Notes: generated by a model not told the origin, from the sequence alone. 64,000 nt of DNA from Doryteuthis pealeii (GCA_023376005.1 CM042156.1:41797633-41861632), one strand, 5' to 3'; numbered from the stretch's first letter, positions 33,735 to 46,760 are shown. Numbers and translations are program-made.

Positions 33735-33925
33735 AAAAGACTTAAATCAATCTCTTCTCTACCCACCTATAAACTAAATAGTAGGACCAGATGGGTTTCT
33801 TTTGTTTTGGTTAGGCAAACCAAAATTCTAAACGAAGAATGAAAAATTTGAAATTCAAATCAGTTTACTCCATTTAAAAATGATCTGTTGTTCACATCCT
33901 GCGTCATGGGGAGGTGTTGGGTATA
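33735..33925 (+). mobile_element. ancient, highly diverged SINE-B
   Basis: TAAATAGTAGGACCAGATGG, GGTTAGGCAAACC, AAATTCAAATCAGTTTACTCC and CACATCCTGCGTCATGGGGAG follow the SINE-B body in order, with many substitutions. The head is lost. Confidence 0.6.
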
Positions 33926-35947
33926 GTGAGTTTATACATTTACATCAAAATTTTCATTAAACGTGATTTGCATTTGCTTGTTTCATTAATCATATTTCCA
34001 TCTCAAAAGCTTATCTTACATGATGTTCATCTCAACTCTTCAGGCTCAAAGGCGACAGGCAGTCCGCCTGCTTTGAAAACACTGATCACTAATGCCTGTA
34101 AGAAATAGATATTTTCTAAGTTATCTAGCACAATATCTAATTCCCTTATTTCCTTATTGGCCCATTGAAGTTTTCCACATTGCAAGGCCACAACTATTCC
34201 CATTTCATTCTTGCCTTCTTATTCTCCATGTTGGCACAAATGTTATTATTTCATCAGCCTCATAGATACGACTTGACACTGCATGGGTCTACCAGTTTCT
34301 ATGAATCTTATGATATATCTGGCCAAGCGAATTTTTAAAATCTAATAAGAAGTAGAAAGACTGTATTTTCCAATCTTAATTGGACAGGGGCCTGCCTTCC
34401 TTTGAAGATCAGTATTTGAGATCTTTTATCTACACTTGAACAACCCCTGATGATTGGTAAGAGAAGCTTAACCAATCTGTAATCATCTAATGAGAAGTAG
34501 AAAGGACTTGTATCAATTCTTTCAAATGGAGACAGCTACAAGCCTCTGAAAATCATATTGAATCTGACTTTTATCCACCAGCAGCTGGATTGCCAGTGTG
34601 AGAAATATGCACTATACCAGCCGGCCAAAATTAAGAAAGAACTGATGCTTAACACTCTATGACCCTACAAATGATGTTACAATTACAATTTCTTGTTCTA
34701 TAATAAGCTTATGTAGGTATACATAATCATCTCCCTTAGATAATGTATATGTCTGTTAAGACTAGTAGGATGTTTCATGACAGTCCCAGATCTATTCCAA
34801 CCTCTTCTGCATCTTCTTTGAACGTAGAGACCATTGTTTTTGAGCCTGCAATGAATAGTTAAAGCCATTAGGATATTAACTCATCAAGCTAAACCTTTTA
34901 CATTTTTGTACCTCTTCTACCACGAAATATGTGTATATTTTATCTTAAGAACACTGTTGTATCTTTCTTTAATACTAACTGATGTACATATTATATATTA
35001 TTAAATGTTGTAAGTGCATACTTTATCTTGTCCTTTCCTTCTGTTTTGTTCAGTGTTAGTATATCATGGATATATTCATGTAATATTGATCCTTGGGGAG
35101 TGGACTTCACTAAATATCTTTTGAACCACCAAACCTATCAATAGTTAATTTGCATTAAATTTCAATACTAAATCTAACAACTACAAGGATGATCAAAGGT
35201 TTTGCAATATTTGGCCAGTTTGTAATAATAAACTAAAACTTAATGGAATCAAACTATGGATATCATCATAAGGTCCAGATGAGTTCCCCCAGATTATGTT
35301 TTTTTTAATCCATGGGCATTCCTCACTGTAACACTTCAAAACTAGGAGGAGGTGGAAAGCTTCATGAGGACTTCTTGCTTTGAAAGTAAGAACTAGCACA
35401 AAATGGGAATCAAAGATTGGGCAGAGTTTGGATCTAGCTCTATAGATTATTACTTTGTTTCCAATCTATCGCTCACCTTTTATACTCACAACACTTCACC
35501 AACCAAGAGGAGTAGAAATTTAGTGAAGGAATTCACCTAAAGGACAAGAACTGGTATCATATGGGACAGAACGGAAGAAATGTTCGCCTCAGATGGTACA
35601 TAACCAATGACTCTACTTGATGTATTAGGTTGCTTTTGTCTGTAAGTTGCAGAATAAAACAAATAAGTTACCAAAAATATTGCAACTTTTGACTCGCCCA
35701 GTTTTATAGAACAGTGTAGTAATATTATTTTTACTAACATTTCCTCCAAACTAGTTTGAATGAAAATATCTGATTTGTTATTTTTTAAGAATAAAATTAA
35801 AGAATTTTTTTTTTAGAAAATCCGACTCTTTAAATGAGATTCCTTCAAAAAATTAGGGAATATTTTCTTCCACAAATTTAGATCTTTTTTTTCTTTTTTT
35901 TTCTTTTTTTTTAAATCAAATTATCCTTCTCTCCTTTACAATGTTTC
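33926..35947. other. no recognised gene
   Basis: Short open frames only. The 34.0-34.6 kb part is less AT-rich and may be an old retroelement, but no motif is convincing. Confidence 0.35.
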
Positions 35948-36117
35948 TTGTCTGATGTAAACAAAGAAAACGGTCTGTCGAACGGAATTGGTCCCTGCCG
36001 ATACCTAAAATCTTGCCATACCTCCGTATCAGTCTCCCAATATAAGAAGAGAAGAGAAGGAGGATCATTGGCAAATATACAACAACAACAAATCAGCCAC
36101 GTTAAGGAACAACAGGT
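35948..36117 (+). CDS. candidate coding exon, unidentified gene (penultimate)
   Basis: The open frame encodes NGLSNGIGPCRYLKSCHTS, then a basic YKKRREGG patch and a Q-rich NIQQQQ stretch. It ends at a good donor, CAACAG|GTCAGT, in phase 0. The start is not certain: the frame has no ATG here, and a pyrimidine-rich stretch before AAACAAAG (about 35971) could be an acceptor. I do not recognise the protein. The link to the next exon is by reading frame only. Confidence 0.35.
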
Positions 36118-36303
36118 CAGTTTTGAAAACACAAAAGGATCACTAAGCTAGCATGCAAATTTAAAAAACAAAAACTGGCTGGAATCATCAAAAACACAAC
36201 TATGCCAAGTATATTGGAAGAACTGGTGGATTGCTAAAAGTTAAGCAATATGAGACCAGGTCAACACTTGCCCGGGACCATTGGAAAGCCAAACACTCAC
36301 TTT

Positions 36304-36463
36304 TTCTTCAGAACAGAGAATTAAACACTTTGGGAGGGGAGAATGGACTTTACAGTCACAGGAGGACGCTGTAAATTCAGGGGCACAAGAACTATATATC
36401 TTCCAAGACTACATGGCAGATGATGAGACTCAAACTTTTAACCCCACATATATTAATGGGTAA
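36304..36463 (+). CDS. candidate terminal exon, unidentified gene
   Basis: Preceded by a good acceptor (TTTTTCTTCAG then AACAG). In the frame left by the exon ending at 36117 it reads RIKHFGRGEWTLQSQEDAV, then an acidic ADDETQTF stretch, stopping at TAA 36461-36463. AATAAA signals follow at about 36500 and 36530, giving a short 3' UTR. It is rather acidic, 50-odd residues, with no known domain seen. An untranslated or chance frame is possible. Confidence 0.35.
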
Positions 36464-36647
36464 TCCTTAACCTTGTCCTTCAAATTCGTACCATAAAAAT
36501 AAATGAACTCATTTCATGTACGGGTTTTTGCAATAAATGTTTATTTTATCTTGCACCCTTATTTTACAATATGAAAATATTTTATTTATTTGTTTAATAT
36601 TCACTTCAATGTGTATTTCTAAAAAAAATTATTTGTCGAGAATGGTT

Positions 36648-36932
36648 AAGTTTTAAAGTGGGGTTCGTTTTACACTTCAACTTTTTCCTCGTAAATTCCT
36701 CCATTAAAATTAGGCTTGGCTCAGATAATGCCCCAAGCCTATTATTATGGTAGGACATTTACGAGGAAAAAAGTTGAAGATTACCTTTTTGTGGTTGTTA
36801 TTTCTTTTTCTTTTGGTACTCTAAATAAAAAACGTCAGATTTTAATCATCGTCACGAAAAAACAAAATTACGTCATAAAAGGAGGAATCCAATTTGCCTA
36901 ATTGCTAAACGAGCCCCCCACTTTAAAACTAA
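36648..36932. mobile_element. foldback (inverted-repeat) element
   Basis: Outer ends AGTTTTAAAGTGGGG / CCCCACTTTAAAACT and inner arms around AATTAGGCTTGG / CCAAGCCTATT pair, with a unique insert at about 36790-36905. A further partial copy of one arm (TTTACGAGGAACAAG) is at 36958-36990. Confidence 0.65.
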
Positions 36933-38059
36933 CCACATCAGTTTATTTTATTGTGGAACTTTACGAGGAACAAGTGGTGAAGATTACCGTATTAAGGGAT
37001 ATTTGATATAATATGCCAATGAAATTTTATTTATACCAAATGTTTCAATTAATTCCAATTTTTGTATAATTAAAAAAAAAACCTTTTTTTAAAAAAAAAT
37101 TTTCAGATGATGAAAAGTCAGGAATACTCTTTAACAAACTCATAACTATTCGACCATTAATAGTTTTAATAATTCATTAACGAATGGATATAATACGCTT
37201 ACTGGTTCATTTTTCTAGGGTGGGGTTGGGTTAAATACTATACTATCTATATATTTATACTTCGTCTTCCATAATTTTTTACGGGCCGCGGGGAGCCGTA
37301 TCACAACACGCACCCATCCCTACCGTTATCATCTTTGTAACGCCCTCTAGTAAAAATGAGACCGTCCAAATCGCCAAGATGAAATGAAAAATGTAATCTG
37401 ATTTATCTGGTATTTACTTATCCTGTCCGATTTTATTCTCATGAGTGACGTCCCTCGCTAAATAATGGTCCAATCCGTTTATTATAAAGAAAGGAAAGAA
37501 AAAAGACCGCCACACAGAAAGAATAGATAAGTAAGGGAAAGAAGAGAGTTAGCGGGAAAATTTAGAGAGGGGTAATCATGTCTTCAATCGAACAGAATAA
37601 AAGATGGAAAAAACAAAAAAAACATAAAAAAAAAACAAACAAAAGAGTGAGAGAGAGTTAAATTCAAGATTATTTACTTTTCACAATTGAAACTATTTGG
37701 CAATGCCTCTTAAGTTAACATATGATGATTAATTATTACGTTTGCGTTGTAATAACCTAAATCATCATTACTGTGGTATATCCACAGGTGTAGCTTAGAT
37801 ATATCAATTATCCCCGAATTACTTATTCAAGTTTTTGGGCAAAACTGACAGTCTCTTCGCAGAAAACATATCACGCACAGAAATGACAGATCCCAGAGAC
37901 CCTGTCTAGGAGGCCTATACAAGTCATCTGAAGACTCTCAAACACATATCAACAACTCAACTCCAAGAGAATTCCACAGAGAATAAGGCACTGTTCTATA
38001 CCGCATAAGACAAGTGGTAATAAAAAATGTATTGAGACTGAATCTTTATTTAAAAATCT
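36933..38059. other. spacer without recognised gene
   Basis: AT-rich with poly-A runs near 37610-37640; no family assigned. Confidence 0.4.
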
Positions 38060-38295
38060 CAATTCCACTCTGACCCGGAGTGTAATACCTGTTTCTGTTC
38101 CATCTATGGGTTAAACAGGAAAAGAGAAACTGAGTATTAAAACTTGTGTGAAAGAAAAATTAGAGTTTGAACAAAAAAAAATGGAATACTCAACAAGAAT
38201 GAATAAAACAAACGTCTTCGGCATAAAATAACCTAACAAGAGTTGATATGCCGATAAAAAATCAACCAAACCAGCCAAACCAACCAACCAACCAA
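38060..38295 (-). repeat. family V fragment
   Basis: Contains the CTCTGACCCGGAGTG end and the GGTTGATATGCCG-like tail with (AACC)n. Confidence 0.6.
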
Positions 38296-38689
38296 CAAGT
38301 TTGAGATTAAACATCAGGTATCTGCCCACAACTGAATCGATGAGTTTTTGCCTGGTCGGCCTTACCATGGTGCGTTTCAATATTTTAAGAGCCCATCTGC
38401 CTATATTTACGGCATAGCAGAGCATAATAATTGGAAATACTACTTTTTATAGATTTTGCCCAACCCATTTCAGTAGGATTGATATAAAGTCGAAGTAGGG
38501 GCATCTTAAGCTAGGATCGAAACTCGTTCTTCAGTGTAATGGATTGTGTGGACTAGTTAAGTCTATCCATTACACACGATGGGACGCCTATTGTCTTTAC
38601 CAAGGGCAAACAGCTTCACCCAGGGAATTTGGGCTTGCGGTCACCGGATGATACCGTTAAGCTACCAACGCAGTATTTACTTAAGATTA

Positions 38690-38885
38690 GACTAATCAGT
38701 ATTATTGGATTATTTGGGACTGATTGTCCTCATCTTTATGTTATCTGCTACACTTTTCGGTCAATGCCCCGGCCTTTTCGGGTATGCTGTCTGACTCGGG
38801 AACTTTCTCGAACCGGAACCTCTTTCGAACTGAGAACCTTTTTGTCGAAATTGGGAGCCACCACGGAACTTTGAATCCAACCCTT
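38690..38885 (-). repeat. family D copy, degraded
   Basis: GTCCTCATCTTTATGTTATC, then a decayed TTTTCGGTCAATGCCCCGGCC ribozyme-like block and GACTCGGGAACTTTCTCGAA. Confidence 0.55.
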
Positions 38886-38999
38886 TAATCCACGTGGGTA
38901 TCCTATTCTCATTCCACTCACCATAGCTGGGGTACACTGTACAATAGTTCGAATAATCAAAATCTTATTATAATGGAGGTTGTGTGCTTTCTGTCTGTA

Positions 39000-39950
39000 A
39001 CCGAAACTCTATCACTACTCAAGTCACAGTTCCCTTAGTTATTGACATCACATTCTCAATGATTTTATTTTTATCTAAACCTCAATTATTAATAAAATTG
39101 TTTAACATTATTAATACTTGGTTAACTATGTCTTTACATACTAACAACATGCCAATTATATTTTATATATTACAACAAAATAGCGGTTTACAGTGTGAAC
39201 GGGAAGGCTAATTTTGCATATTAATATTAAAAAATCAAATTTATAAATATGTGCTTAGTATTATTGATTTCTAACTCTTTGATTTTATTTTCATGAATAT
39301 AAGCAAAAATCTCTTCAATGAATTTTAAATGAAATCCATTAACAAGATAAAATTAACTGTTATTTTTATTCTTTACTTCCTCTTATAACTAAATACTTAA
39401 ATAGAAAATAACAATGAAAGACGAGAGTGATGGAAGAGTAAGTCAGTTGTTCCATTTTTTATTATACTCCCCTCTGTTTAAATCTTTTATTATCCCCCTC
39501 TGTTTCAAATCTTTTTATTCTGTATTCTTATTTAGTTTCATTAGCCTTGTTAATTTAATACAATATATTATTACATTAAAACTTAAATACTTGCACCCGG
39601 AGGGTGCATATATTTGGATAATATTAATTATTAAGCCTTTATTAAAAAAAAAAAATTCAAGAGAAATAGTAGATTAACAGAAAACAGACTGATGTGAAAT
39701 GACCATGGAGTATTCTAGACTAATTTGTAAACTCTTTTGTCATGGTGATGCATACAAATATAGACTAAATTTTAATTAGAACGTTTATTAGTCTGTGTGT
39801 GTCTGAGGGAAGGGGGCGTAGTCGTTTGAGATCAAACACCATTTCAATTGCAATCGTCTTCTCAGCTAATCCACTAACCGCTGCTCCATGGTAAAACTGA
39901 TACTTCGAGAGTTGCGTAATAACTAAAGGAGTAAATAAATTTAGTACAAT
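39000..39950. other. no recognised gene
   Basis: A small perfect hairpin TGCACCC-GGA-GGGTGCA lies at about 39592-39608. The open frame at 39414-39677 is low-complexity and hydrophobic and is not recognised. Confidence 0.35.
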
Positions 39951-40104
39951 TGTGATGGCTTCCCTTAACAAGTATTTGATACCTCATTCGATATTCTTGA
40001 TTCGAACTTGCATCTCTATATTCGTGAACTCTTATTTTTCACGGCCAGCCAAACCAACCCATTTAAAAGCTCATAATGATATATTTAATCTTTATTTCTT
40101 TTTC

Positions 40105-40290
40105 CACCGATCAGACGTCTTTGTTGGTTGGATTTTGTACGGGCATATCAACCCTATGTTTGGGTTATTTTATGTCGAAGACGTTTTGTTTTATTCATCT
40201 TTGATAGTATTTATTTTTTTCAAAATCAATCATTTATTTTCAAAGAAAATTCATTTTTCTATTTAACCCATAGATGGGACCCTAAACAGG
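40105..40290 (+). repeat. family V fragment
   Basis: GGCATATCAACC and TTTAACCCATAGATGGGACC blocks in order. Confidence 0.6.
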
Positions 40291-40904
40291 CTACTACTAT
40301 GGTGTATACGTGATGGGATGTATAGATATATAGGGTAATTACATAAACCCACCATAAGGTCACATTATATTAAGACAGAAAAACAAATAACTTCATAATT
40401 CAACAAGTAATATGTGTATTAAACAAAAAGGTTACAATAACAAGATACTGATTAAAATCCTGCAGAATAGGCTTTAAAACTTCAGTAATAATATAAAGGT
40501 ATTGAGTTAACTCCAACTGAGAAAAAAAAGGGTAATGTTCCATATTACAAATCAGCAGTGAAGTAAGAGAGAGAAAATATAGCTCTGTAATACCTTCAGC
40601 AGTAGGCAGGGTTAGGGTTAGGCAAATATGGAGGAGTCAGGCGATATGGACAGGTTAGGCTTAAGTCTGTCTTCTCTCTCTTTCTTTGAAAACAACCCTT
40701 ATTTATATCCTTTCTTAGGATTGAAATCGATATTTTAAAAAACTCTTAATTTAGCGGCGAACGCTTTTATTGTTGAAAATTACCATTTTTAATATTCCTG
40801 TTTTTTTTCTACCTGCGCTATCCAATGCGCAACCCTTCATTTTCGTAATTCCATTTCTGCTTAAGAGAATTACGGGTTTAAAGGTGTGGGTGGGTGTAGC
40901 CTCT

Positions 40905-41380
40905 TAAATCTCCCAGTTGTAGGAAATCGTTCGGACGAAAGAAGACAACACAAATGGAAATTAATACATGTATTGACAAATAATACAAGAATTTGCAATT
41001 TTTATTGACATTTGCTACCAGATATCTGTGAGGTTAAATACTGTTCGTTGGAGAAGTGGTGATAACAGGGTATCTGGTCGTTGGTTGGAATGCTGTTAAG
41101 ACGCTTCGTCAGGGTCGTTTCTTGTTCTTCAGCCTCTGTAGTATGCTATTGTATCAGCCTTAGAAAGTTATGTTACAACGCCTTAGAAAGTTTCTGGTTA
41201 TGGGCGAGGTGGCTGGAGCGCTTATTTTCACCTCTTTCCTGGTAACTGTTCTGTGATAAGTAAGTTTGGTTTGATTCTTCGCGCCAACCTCCTGTTGGCG
41301 ATTTTCCCCTAGCGCAGAGAAGATAATTCTCTATTGAATTTCCGATATGCTTTCAAGGCGTTAACTTCCTGCTCACCACA
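40905..41380 (-). mobile_element. putative LTR
   Basis: On the minus strand a purine tract (GGGAGGGAAC, about 41384-41395) precedes TGTGGTGAGCAGGAAGTTAA. A second similar start, TGTGGGAGCCGGAAGTTAA, is at 41500-41482. The other end near 40905 is tentative. No internal coding was found. Confidence 0.35.
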
Positions 41381-41500
41381 GAAGTTCCCTCCCAATAACG
41401 GAGTTTAGCATGATTGTATGTGTGTTATATGTCAATAGTAGTGGTATGTATTTTTCTCTTTTCCATTTCTTTTATTAGGCATTAACTTCCGGCTCCCACA

Positions 41501-41690
41501 CTACCACTCCGGTCAAGTGGACCCTGGTTAATGGTGATGAAGGAGTGTTCCAACACTCCCCAGAGACCCAGAATTAGAACTCACCACTGGATGCAGTTAA
41601 ACGTCATACCCAGAACATTAAGACCCACATTCACCGCCTTCTAGCACATATATGATAAACTCACTTGCTCTATTTAACCCATTGGAATCC
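41501..41690 (+). repeat. family V fragment
   Basis: CTACCACTCCGGTCAAGTGG, TAATGGTGATGAAGGAGTG and CCGCCTTCTAGCAC blocks. Confidence 0.6.
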
Positions 41691-41699
41691 TATACTAAC

Positions 41700-42478
41700 A
41701 CACATAATTTTCTAAAGAATTAATGCAATTGTTACTTACGCCGTCCCCAATAGGATCTGCTGCATGCAGAAGATTCAGACTTTGTTGAACTGAGATAGGG
41801 TGCTTTGCAGATAGAAACAAAGAAACTATAGAATACAATTCTATATTTTTAAATGATACACGTACATATTTCTTTCCCAAAATTAAGGGGAAAGAAATTA
41901 AAACAAACACACAACACAATCCTTTTGCCAAAACTTAAGGAAAAGAGATTAAAGCAAACACACCAAACACAATCCTTTTCCTAAATTTAAGAAAGTGATT
42001 AAAACAAATGTTTACACCAAAAATCAGAATCGATTGGCTAGGGTTAGCATTGCTCACTACTTACGTCGTGCGTTTGCGCCAACTTTTTGATCCATCCAAT
42101 TATAAAGACGGAGGAGAAATCAACAAAACCACACAGACTTCATCTCACGTTCAAACCGGACACATCCGACGACCACAAACAAATAGATTCACTAACATCA
42201 AGACAAACACGCACCTTCTGAGTCACAGGCTGACTACAGAATTAACCATTCAATCGTACACCGCATTTCACACCAGATCCTGTTTCAGCAGGTGGTGTAT
42301 ACAAACTTGATTCTTTCACCCTTTTCTGCCCACATCGTAAACGAACTTTCCAAACTTAACACAAGAACTTTGTACATTACACATATCACATCTAACTATT
42401 CCCTTTGACATTTCACATATGTATGCTCTGAATAAATTTATTTGTTATTTATAATCATATGCTTTTTTCTCTGAATGT
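41700..42478. other. spacer; TATA-like box and poly(A) signal but no recognised gene
   Basis: A short tandem block (CACAATCCTTTT... twice) spans 41880-42000. CCAATTATAAAG at about 42096 and AATAAA at about 42431 would suit an LTR or short transcript. The frame at 42008-42310 is not recognised. Confidence 0.3.
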
Positions 42479-42820
42479 TTGAGAGAGGCTCGAAGATTAG
42501 TATATATTGCGTTATTCGGCTATGTCCCCATCTTCATTGTATTTTACAACGTTTCGGCCGATGATACCCTCCGGCCTTTCTTCAGGTATTTCTGTCGGAC
42601 TCGGGAACCTTCTCGACTCGGAACCATATCGGGACTCAGGAACCTTCTTTCGAATACGACAAGAAAGTTCCCGAGTTTGAAAAGAAGGTTCCCGATGTCG
42701 AGAAGGTTCCGAGTCCGACCCAAGAAATACCGGAAGAAGGCCGCGAGGGTATATCGGCCGAAACGTTGTACAAATAACAATGAAGATGGGCACAATAGTC
42801 CGGAATACGCAGAAAACTTT
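42479..42820. repeat. family D palindrome with hammerhead-like cores in both arms
   Basis: Arms of about 120-150 bp. The minus-strand motif (42545-42598) has CTGAAGA, GGCC/GGCC stem II and GAAACGTTGTA; the plus arm has core CGGAAGA (mutated). The 166-residue frame on the plus strand and its minus-strand partners come from the palindrome. Confidence 0.7.
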
Positions 42821-43317
42821 ATGCATTTGTTTATCATTATTCTCCCGTATTTTCTACTTAAACTGTGTCATAGTTTTATCTCGTCATTCCTAATATTCAT
42901 TGAAATTTTCTCATACCCCCCCCCCTCAAAACTAAGAACAACGGAAATGAATGGAGGTGAAAACGAAATCACTGGTTGATTGTGTTGGAATTTTTTGAAG
43001 ATTGATTAAGGCGTGTGCCAAATGTACACCTCTACTTATAGACTCGCCTATAAAGCACATGACACTGGGAAGTTCCTGATTATCCAATCATTGGCCAGGC
43101 TGCTGTGCCTGTGTTTGTATTATACTGCATGATCTGTCTTAAGGGCCCGGGCTTTTTAACTAAAAACTTGGTCTTCGTGGACGACGGAACGTAGTACTAT
43201 ACCACAGGAACTTATTGACTTTACAAAGGCATACTTACCACGGATACTTATGACTTACTACTTATTACATTTAAGTCCTTTTACATCTGGCCAGGATGGC
43301 GGCCAGATACTCAACAG
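42821..43317. other. spacer, no recognised gene
   Basis: C-run at about 42906-42914; the rest is unassigned. Confidence 0.3.
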
Positions 43318-43520
43318 ATTGGCTTGTTGGGTTGCGTTTTACGGACATATCAACCCTTGTCGGGTTATTTTATGCCGAAGAACGTATTGTTTTATTTCAT
43401 TCTTGTGCTATTAATTTTCTTTTTCACTCAATTTTTAAACACATTTTATAACTCTCCCGTTTTAAATCTAATCTAACCCTAATGGTACCCTAACGGTACT
43501 ACCACTCCGGCAAGGTGAAC
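43318..43520 (+). repeat. family V fragment
   Basis: TATCAACCCTTGTCGGGTTA tail block through TACCACTCCGGCAAG. Confidence 0.6.
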
Positions 43521-43635
43521 AGTATCTTTGTGACATCGATTTCTTAGATGAAGTATGACATGTTATCAATTTTTAACAATAGGTCACCCTTCTGCTTTCT
43601 TTTTCTGCACAATCGCACCATTTTGTTGAGACGGT

Positions 43636-43664
43636 GTGTGTGTGTGTGTGTGTGTCGTGTGTGT
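43636..43664. repeat. (GT)n microsatellite
   Basis: GT tract with one interruption. Confidence 0.85.
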
Positions 43665-43969
43665 AGAATCGATTAGTCCGGGGGCGGGAGTTGATTTACA
43701 TTGGCGATTGACGGAGTATTAATGGTTTATATTTCAAAAAATAGTACACAAGAATTCATATCAAATGTACGAAAGGGGACAATGATTTTCAAAAGAGGCA
43801 GCGCCCCTTCCTCTTGCAACGGGAAAATTCCGGTCTTGTATTATTAAATCTCTATGCTATGGGGGTGATCAGCATTTCGAGAAATGGTTTCGTTGTTTTA
43901 TTTGCATAAGGCATCATCAACTCCTCATGGTTATTTCATGTCGGAAAGTTAGTAATTTGTAAATGTTTG

Positions 43970-44530
43970 GTTGGTTTGGTTTGTTTTACGGCATATCAAA
44001 CCTCAGTGGGTTATTTAATTGGCCGGCAAAGGTTTTAAATCAATTCTAACGGATAATTACAATTTTTTAGTATAATACATTTTTATTTAACCCATAGATG
44101 GGACCCTAAACAGGTAATACCACTCCGGTGGGGGGTCAGAGTGGACCAGGAGCAATGGTGATGAAGGGGTGCTCCACATTCCCCAAACTCACCATCAGAG
44201 AGTTAACGTCATTCCCAGGACATGTAGACCCTCATCACCGCCTTCTAGCATCCATATGATAAAAGGGGTTGGGCTTGCCATGAGTTGGGAAAATCATATA
44301 GGTGCTAGGCTTGATGTGACCAGGCCGATTGATCGAGGTCTCCGACCGCCCATCTAGCCCAATAAGGGATAAAGTGGAGTGTTGCATGTCATGGACTGCT
44401 CATCCACCAGGATTCCATCCTTAAGCATCACGGGTCGCCACCCACGGCCAACAGGTGGCCCCATTTGGGAAACTTACCCCTCTGCAGAGGTGCAGTCGGT
44501 GCATTTCGAACGCCCCAGTCGACAGGGCGG
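43970..44530 (+). repeat. family V, long copy
   Basis: Opposite orientation to the 2.3-kb copy; carries tail, CACTCCGG block and the AACAGGTGGCCCC region. Confidence 0.65.
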
Positions 44531-44759
44531 TTGTAAATGTTTTGATTCTAATCAAGACTACAAGTGTGTCAAAACGTATCGAGATTTTTTGTACTTTTTG
44601 ACCACACTTGCATTCGATAACGTTCCATTCTTAATTTTTTCAGAATACTATCTGGTGTCAAAAAGTACCAGGTTAAAGCTGTATTTACAAAGTGAAAATG
44701 AAGAATGAATGAAACGTTATTTTTCAGAATACAAGGTGTGTCAAAAAGTACACAAAATC

Positions 44760-45150
44760 TCGATACTTTTGACACACCTTATATATATATGTAATATTAT
44801 ATATATATATATATATTATATATATATATGAAAGGTAAAATGGATATGAATCCGACAATATGTGTAGATAGTTTTGTAGAAAAAACAACAGATGTTTTAA
44901 AGTTTTGCTGACAGAAATCTGTTTCAACCATATGCGACTGATCGAGAGCGTCTGTGCCTCGTGATTAAGGATATATTTATTTCGTTTTCCGTGTACAATG
45001 TTGCTTTGATAAAGACCGCATATGGTTGAAACAGATTTCTGTCAGCAAAACTTAAACATCTTGTTTTTTCTACACAAACTTTCTACATATATATATATAT
45101 TATATATAATATATATATATAATATTTATATATATATATATATTATATTC
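44760..45150. repeat. palindromic ribozyme-like repeat between (TA)n tracts
   Basis: Arms 44862-44937 and 45017-45090 are complementary, with (TA)n on both outer sides. Confidence 0.7.
45001..45048 (+). ncRNA. degenerate hammerhead-like motif
   Basis: Stem I TTGCT/AGCAA, stem II GACC/GGTT and stem III ACAG/CTGT with loop ATTT all pair, then cleavage-site C at 45043. The core is TTGATAA instead of CTGATGA, so it is probably inactive. Confidence 0.45.
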
Positions 45151-45589
45151 TGATCAGATTAGAACAACGCATAATATTTTCAAGAGTATTCATACCAAAA
45201 TGTTATGATCCTGAAAAACGTACGGTTAAGATCTTGAGAGACATAGTGACACAGAATGTTATGGTCTTGAGAACAAAGTAAGACGTTGCGATACGTACAG
45301 TGATATAACGTTAAGTTATTGAGAGACGCAGAGACTTATGGTCTTCAGAAACGTAGAGTGTTAAGATTTTGACACACCTTGTATATCTTCAATGTTCCAT
45401 TGCATTTTTAAAAAATTGACCCTTTTTTGTTTGTATATGATTATATTTTTACACACAGTTATATGATAATTAGTATTTCTATCTAATACAAATAATCCAG
45501 TGGTTGGATTCAAACAATCCAGGAACAAGTTATCTCTGCCTCTAGAAGATCCATAGATAAAAAAGTGTTGACAATCCCAGATTTAATCG

Positions 45590-46465
45590 ATGGAGACGAT
45601 CACATCTGGGCGATTATGACAATTACAAAGAAAGTTAGATTCTACCAGATGGACCATTGACGCATCTTAGCAATTATGATCATTAAAAAGAAAACCCAAT
45701 TCTACCAGATGGATCATGGTCGCAACTGAACGAATACGACTATTAAAAAGAAAGTACGGTTCTACCAGGTGAACCACCACTGGAACTGGGCGATTATGCC
45801 CATTAAAAAAAGTAGATTCTACCAGATGAACACCACTGAACTGGGCTAGCCCATTAAAAAGAAGTACGGTTCTACCAATGAACCCCACTGCAACTGAGCG
45901 ATTATGCCATTAAAAAAGTACGATCACCAGATGAATCACAACTGCAACTGGGCGATTATGCCCATTAAAAAGAAAGTACCGATTCTACCAGATGAATCAC
46001 AACTGCAACTGGGCGATTATGCCCATTAAAGAAAGTACGTTCTACCAGAGAACCACCACTGTGAGCGATTATGCCCATTAAAAGAAAGTACGATTCTACC
46101 AGATGAACCACCACTGCAACTGGGCGATTATGCCATTAAAAAGAAAGTACGTTACCAGATTGCTACCAGATTCTACCAGATGAACCACTGCAACTGGGCG
46201 ATTATGCCCATTAAAAAGAAAGTACGATTCGACCAGATGAATCACAACTGCAAACTGGGCATTATGCCCATTAAAAAGAAAGTACGATTCTACCAGATGA
46301 ATCACACTGCAACTGGGCATTATGCCCATTAAAAAGAAAGTACGATTTATACCAGATGAACCACCACTGCAACTGGGCGATTATGCCCATTAAAAGAAAA
46401 GTACGATTCTACCAGATGAACCCACCACTGCAACTGGGCGATTATGCCATTAAAGGAAAGTACAA
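45590..46465. repeat. minisatellite, about 60-bp unit, about 14 copies
   Basis: Unit includes TTCTACCAGATGAACCACC, ACTGCAACTGGGCGATTATG and CCCATTAAAAAGAAAGTAC. Many units differ by one-base deletions. The frames reading LVESYFLFNGHN are repeat by-products. Confidence 0.85.
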
Positions 46466-46748
46466 TGAACGTGCTGGGTCATTATGACAATGGAAAATGA
46501 ATTTTTTGTTTCATTTCAAGAGAGATTTTTTTTTCTTCAATAGGGCCGAACTGTTTTTGTTTGTTTGCTTCTCCTTAGAATTCTTTTAGTGCTATTTTTT
46601 CTTTAGTCTTAAAAAACCTCTTATAAGGTACTCACCTCCCGCTCTCTATTTTAAAATTTGTGCGGGTTGTTTTGAAGTGTGGAGCACTGGAGACAGGAGC
46701 CACTTGAGATGGGGATTGCTAGTATCTAAATATGAACAAACATTTTTA

Positions 46749-46760
46749 CACACACACACA

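Noticed and set aside
33926..35947. HUS1 C-terminal exons downstream of the gap
   Set aside because: I looked for the conserved later HUS1 motifs on the plus strand and found none; they may be beyond the window or in the gap.
42479..42979. 166-residue open frame with overlapping minus-strand frames
   Set aside because: It lies in the family D palindrome; inverted-repeat DNA gives open frames on both strands, and the sequence is low in protein-like features.
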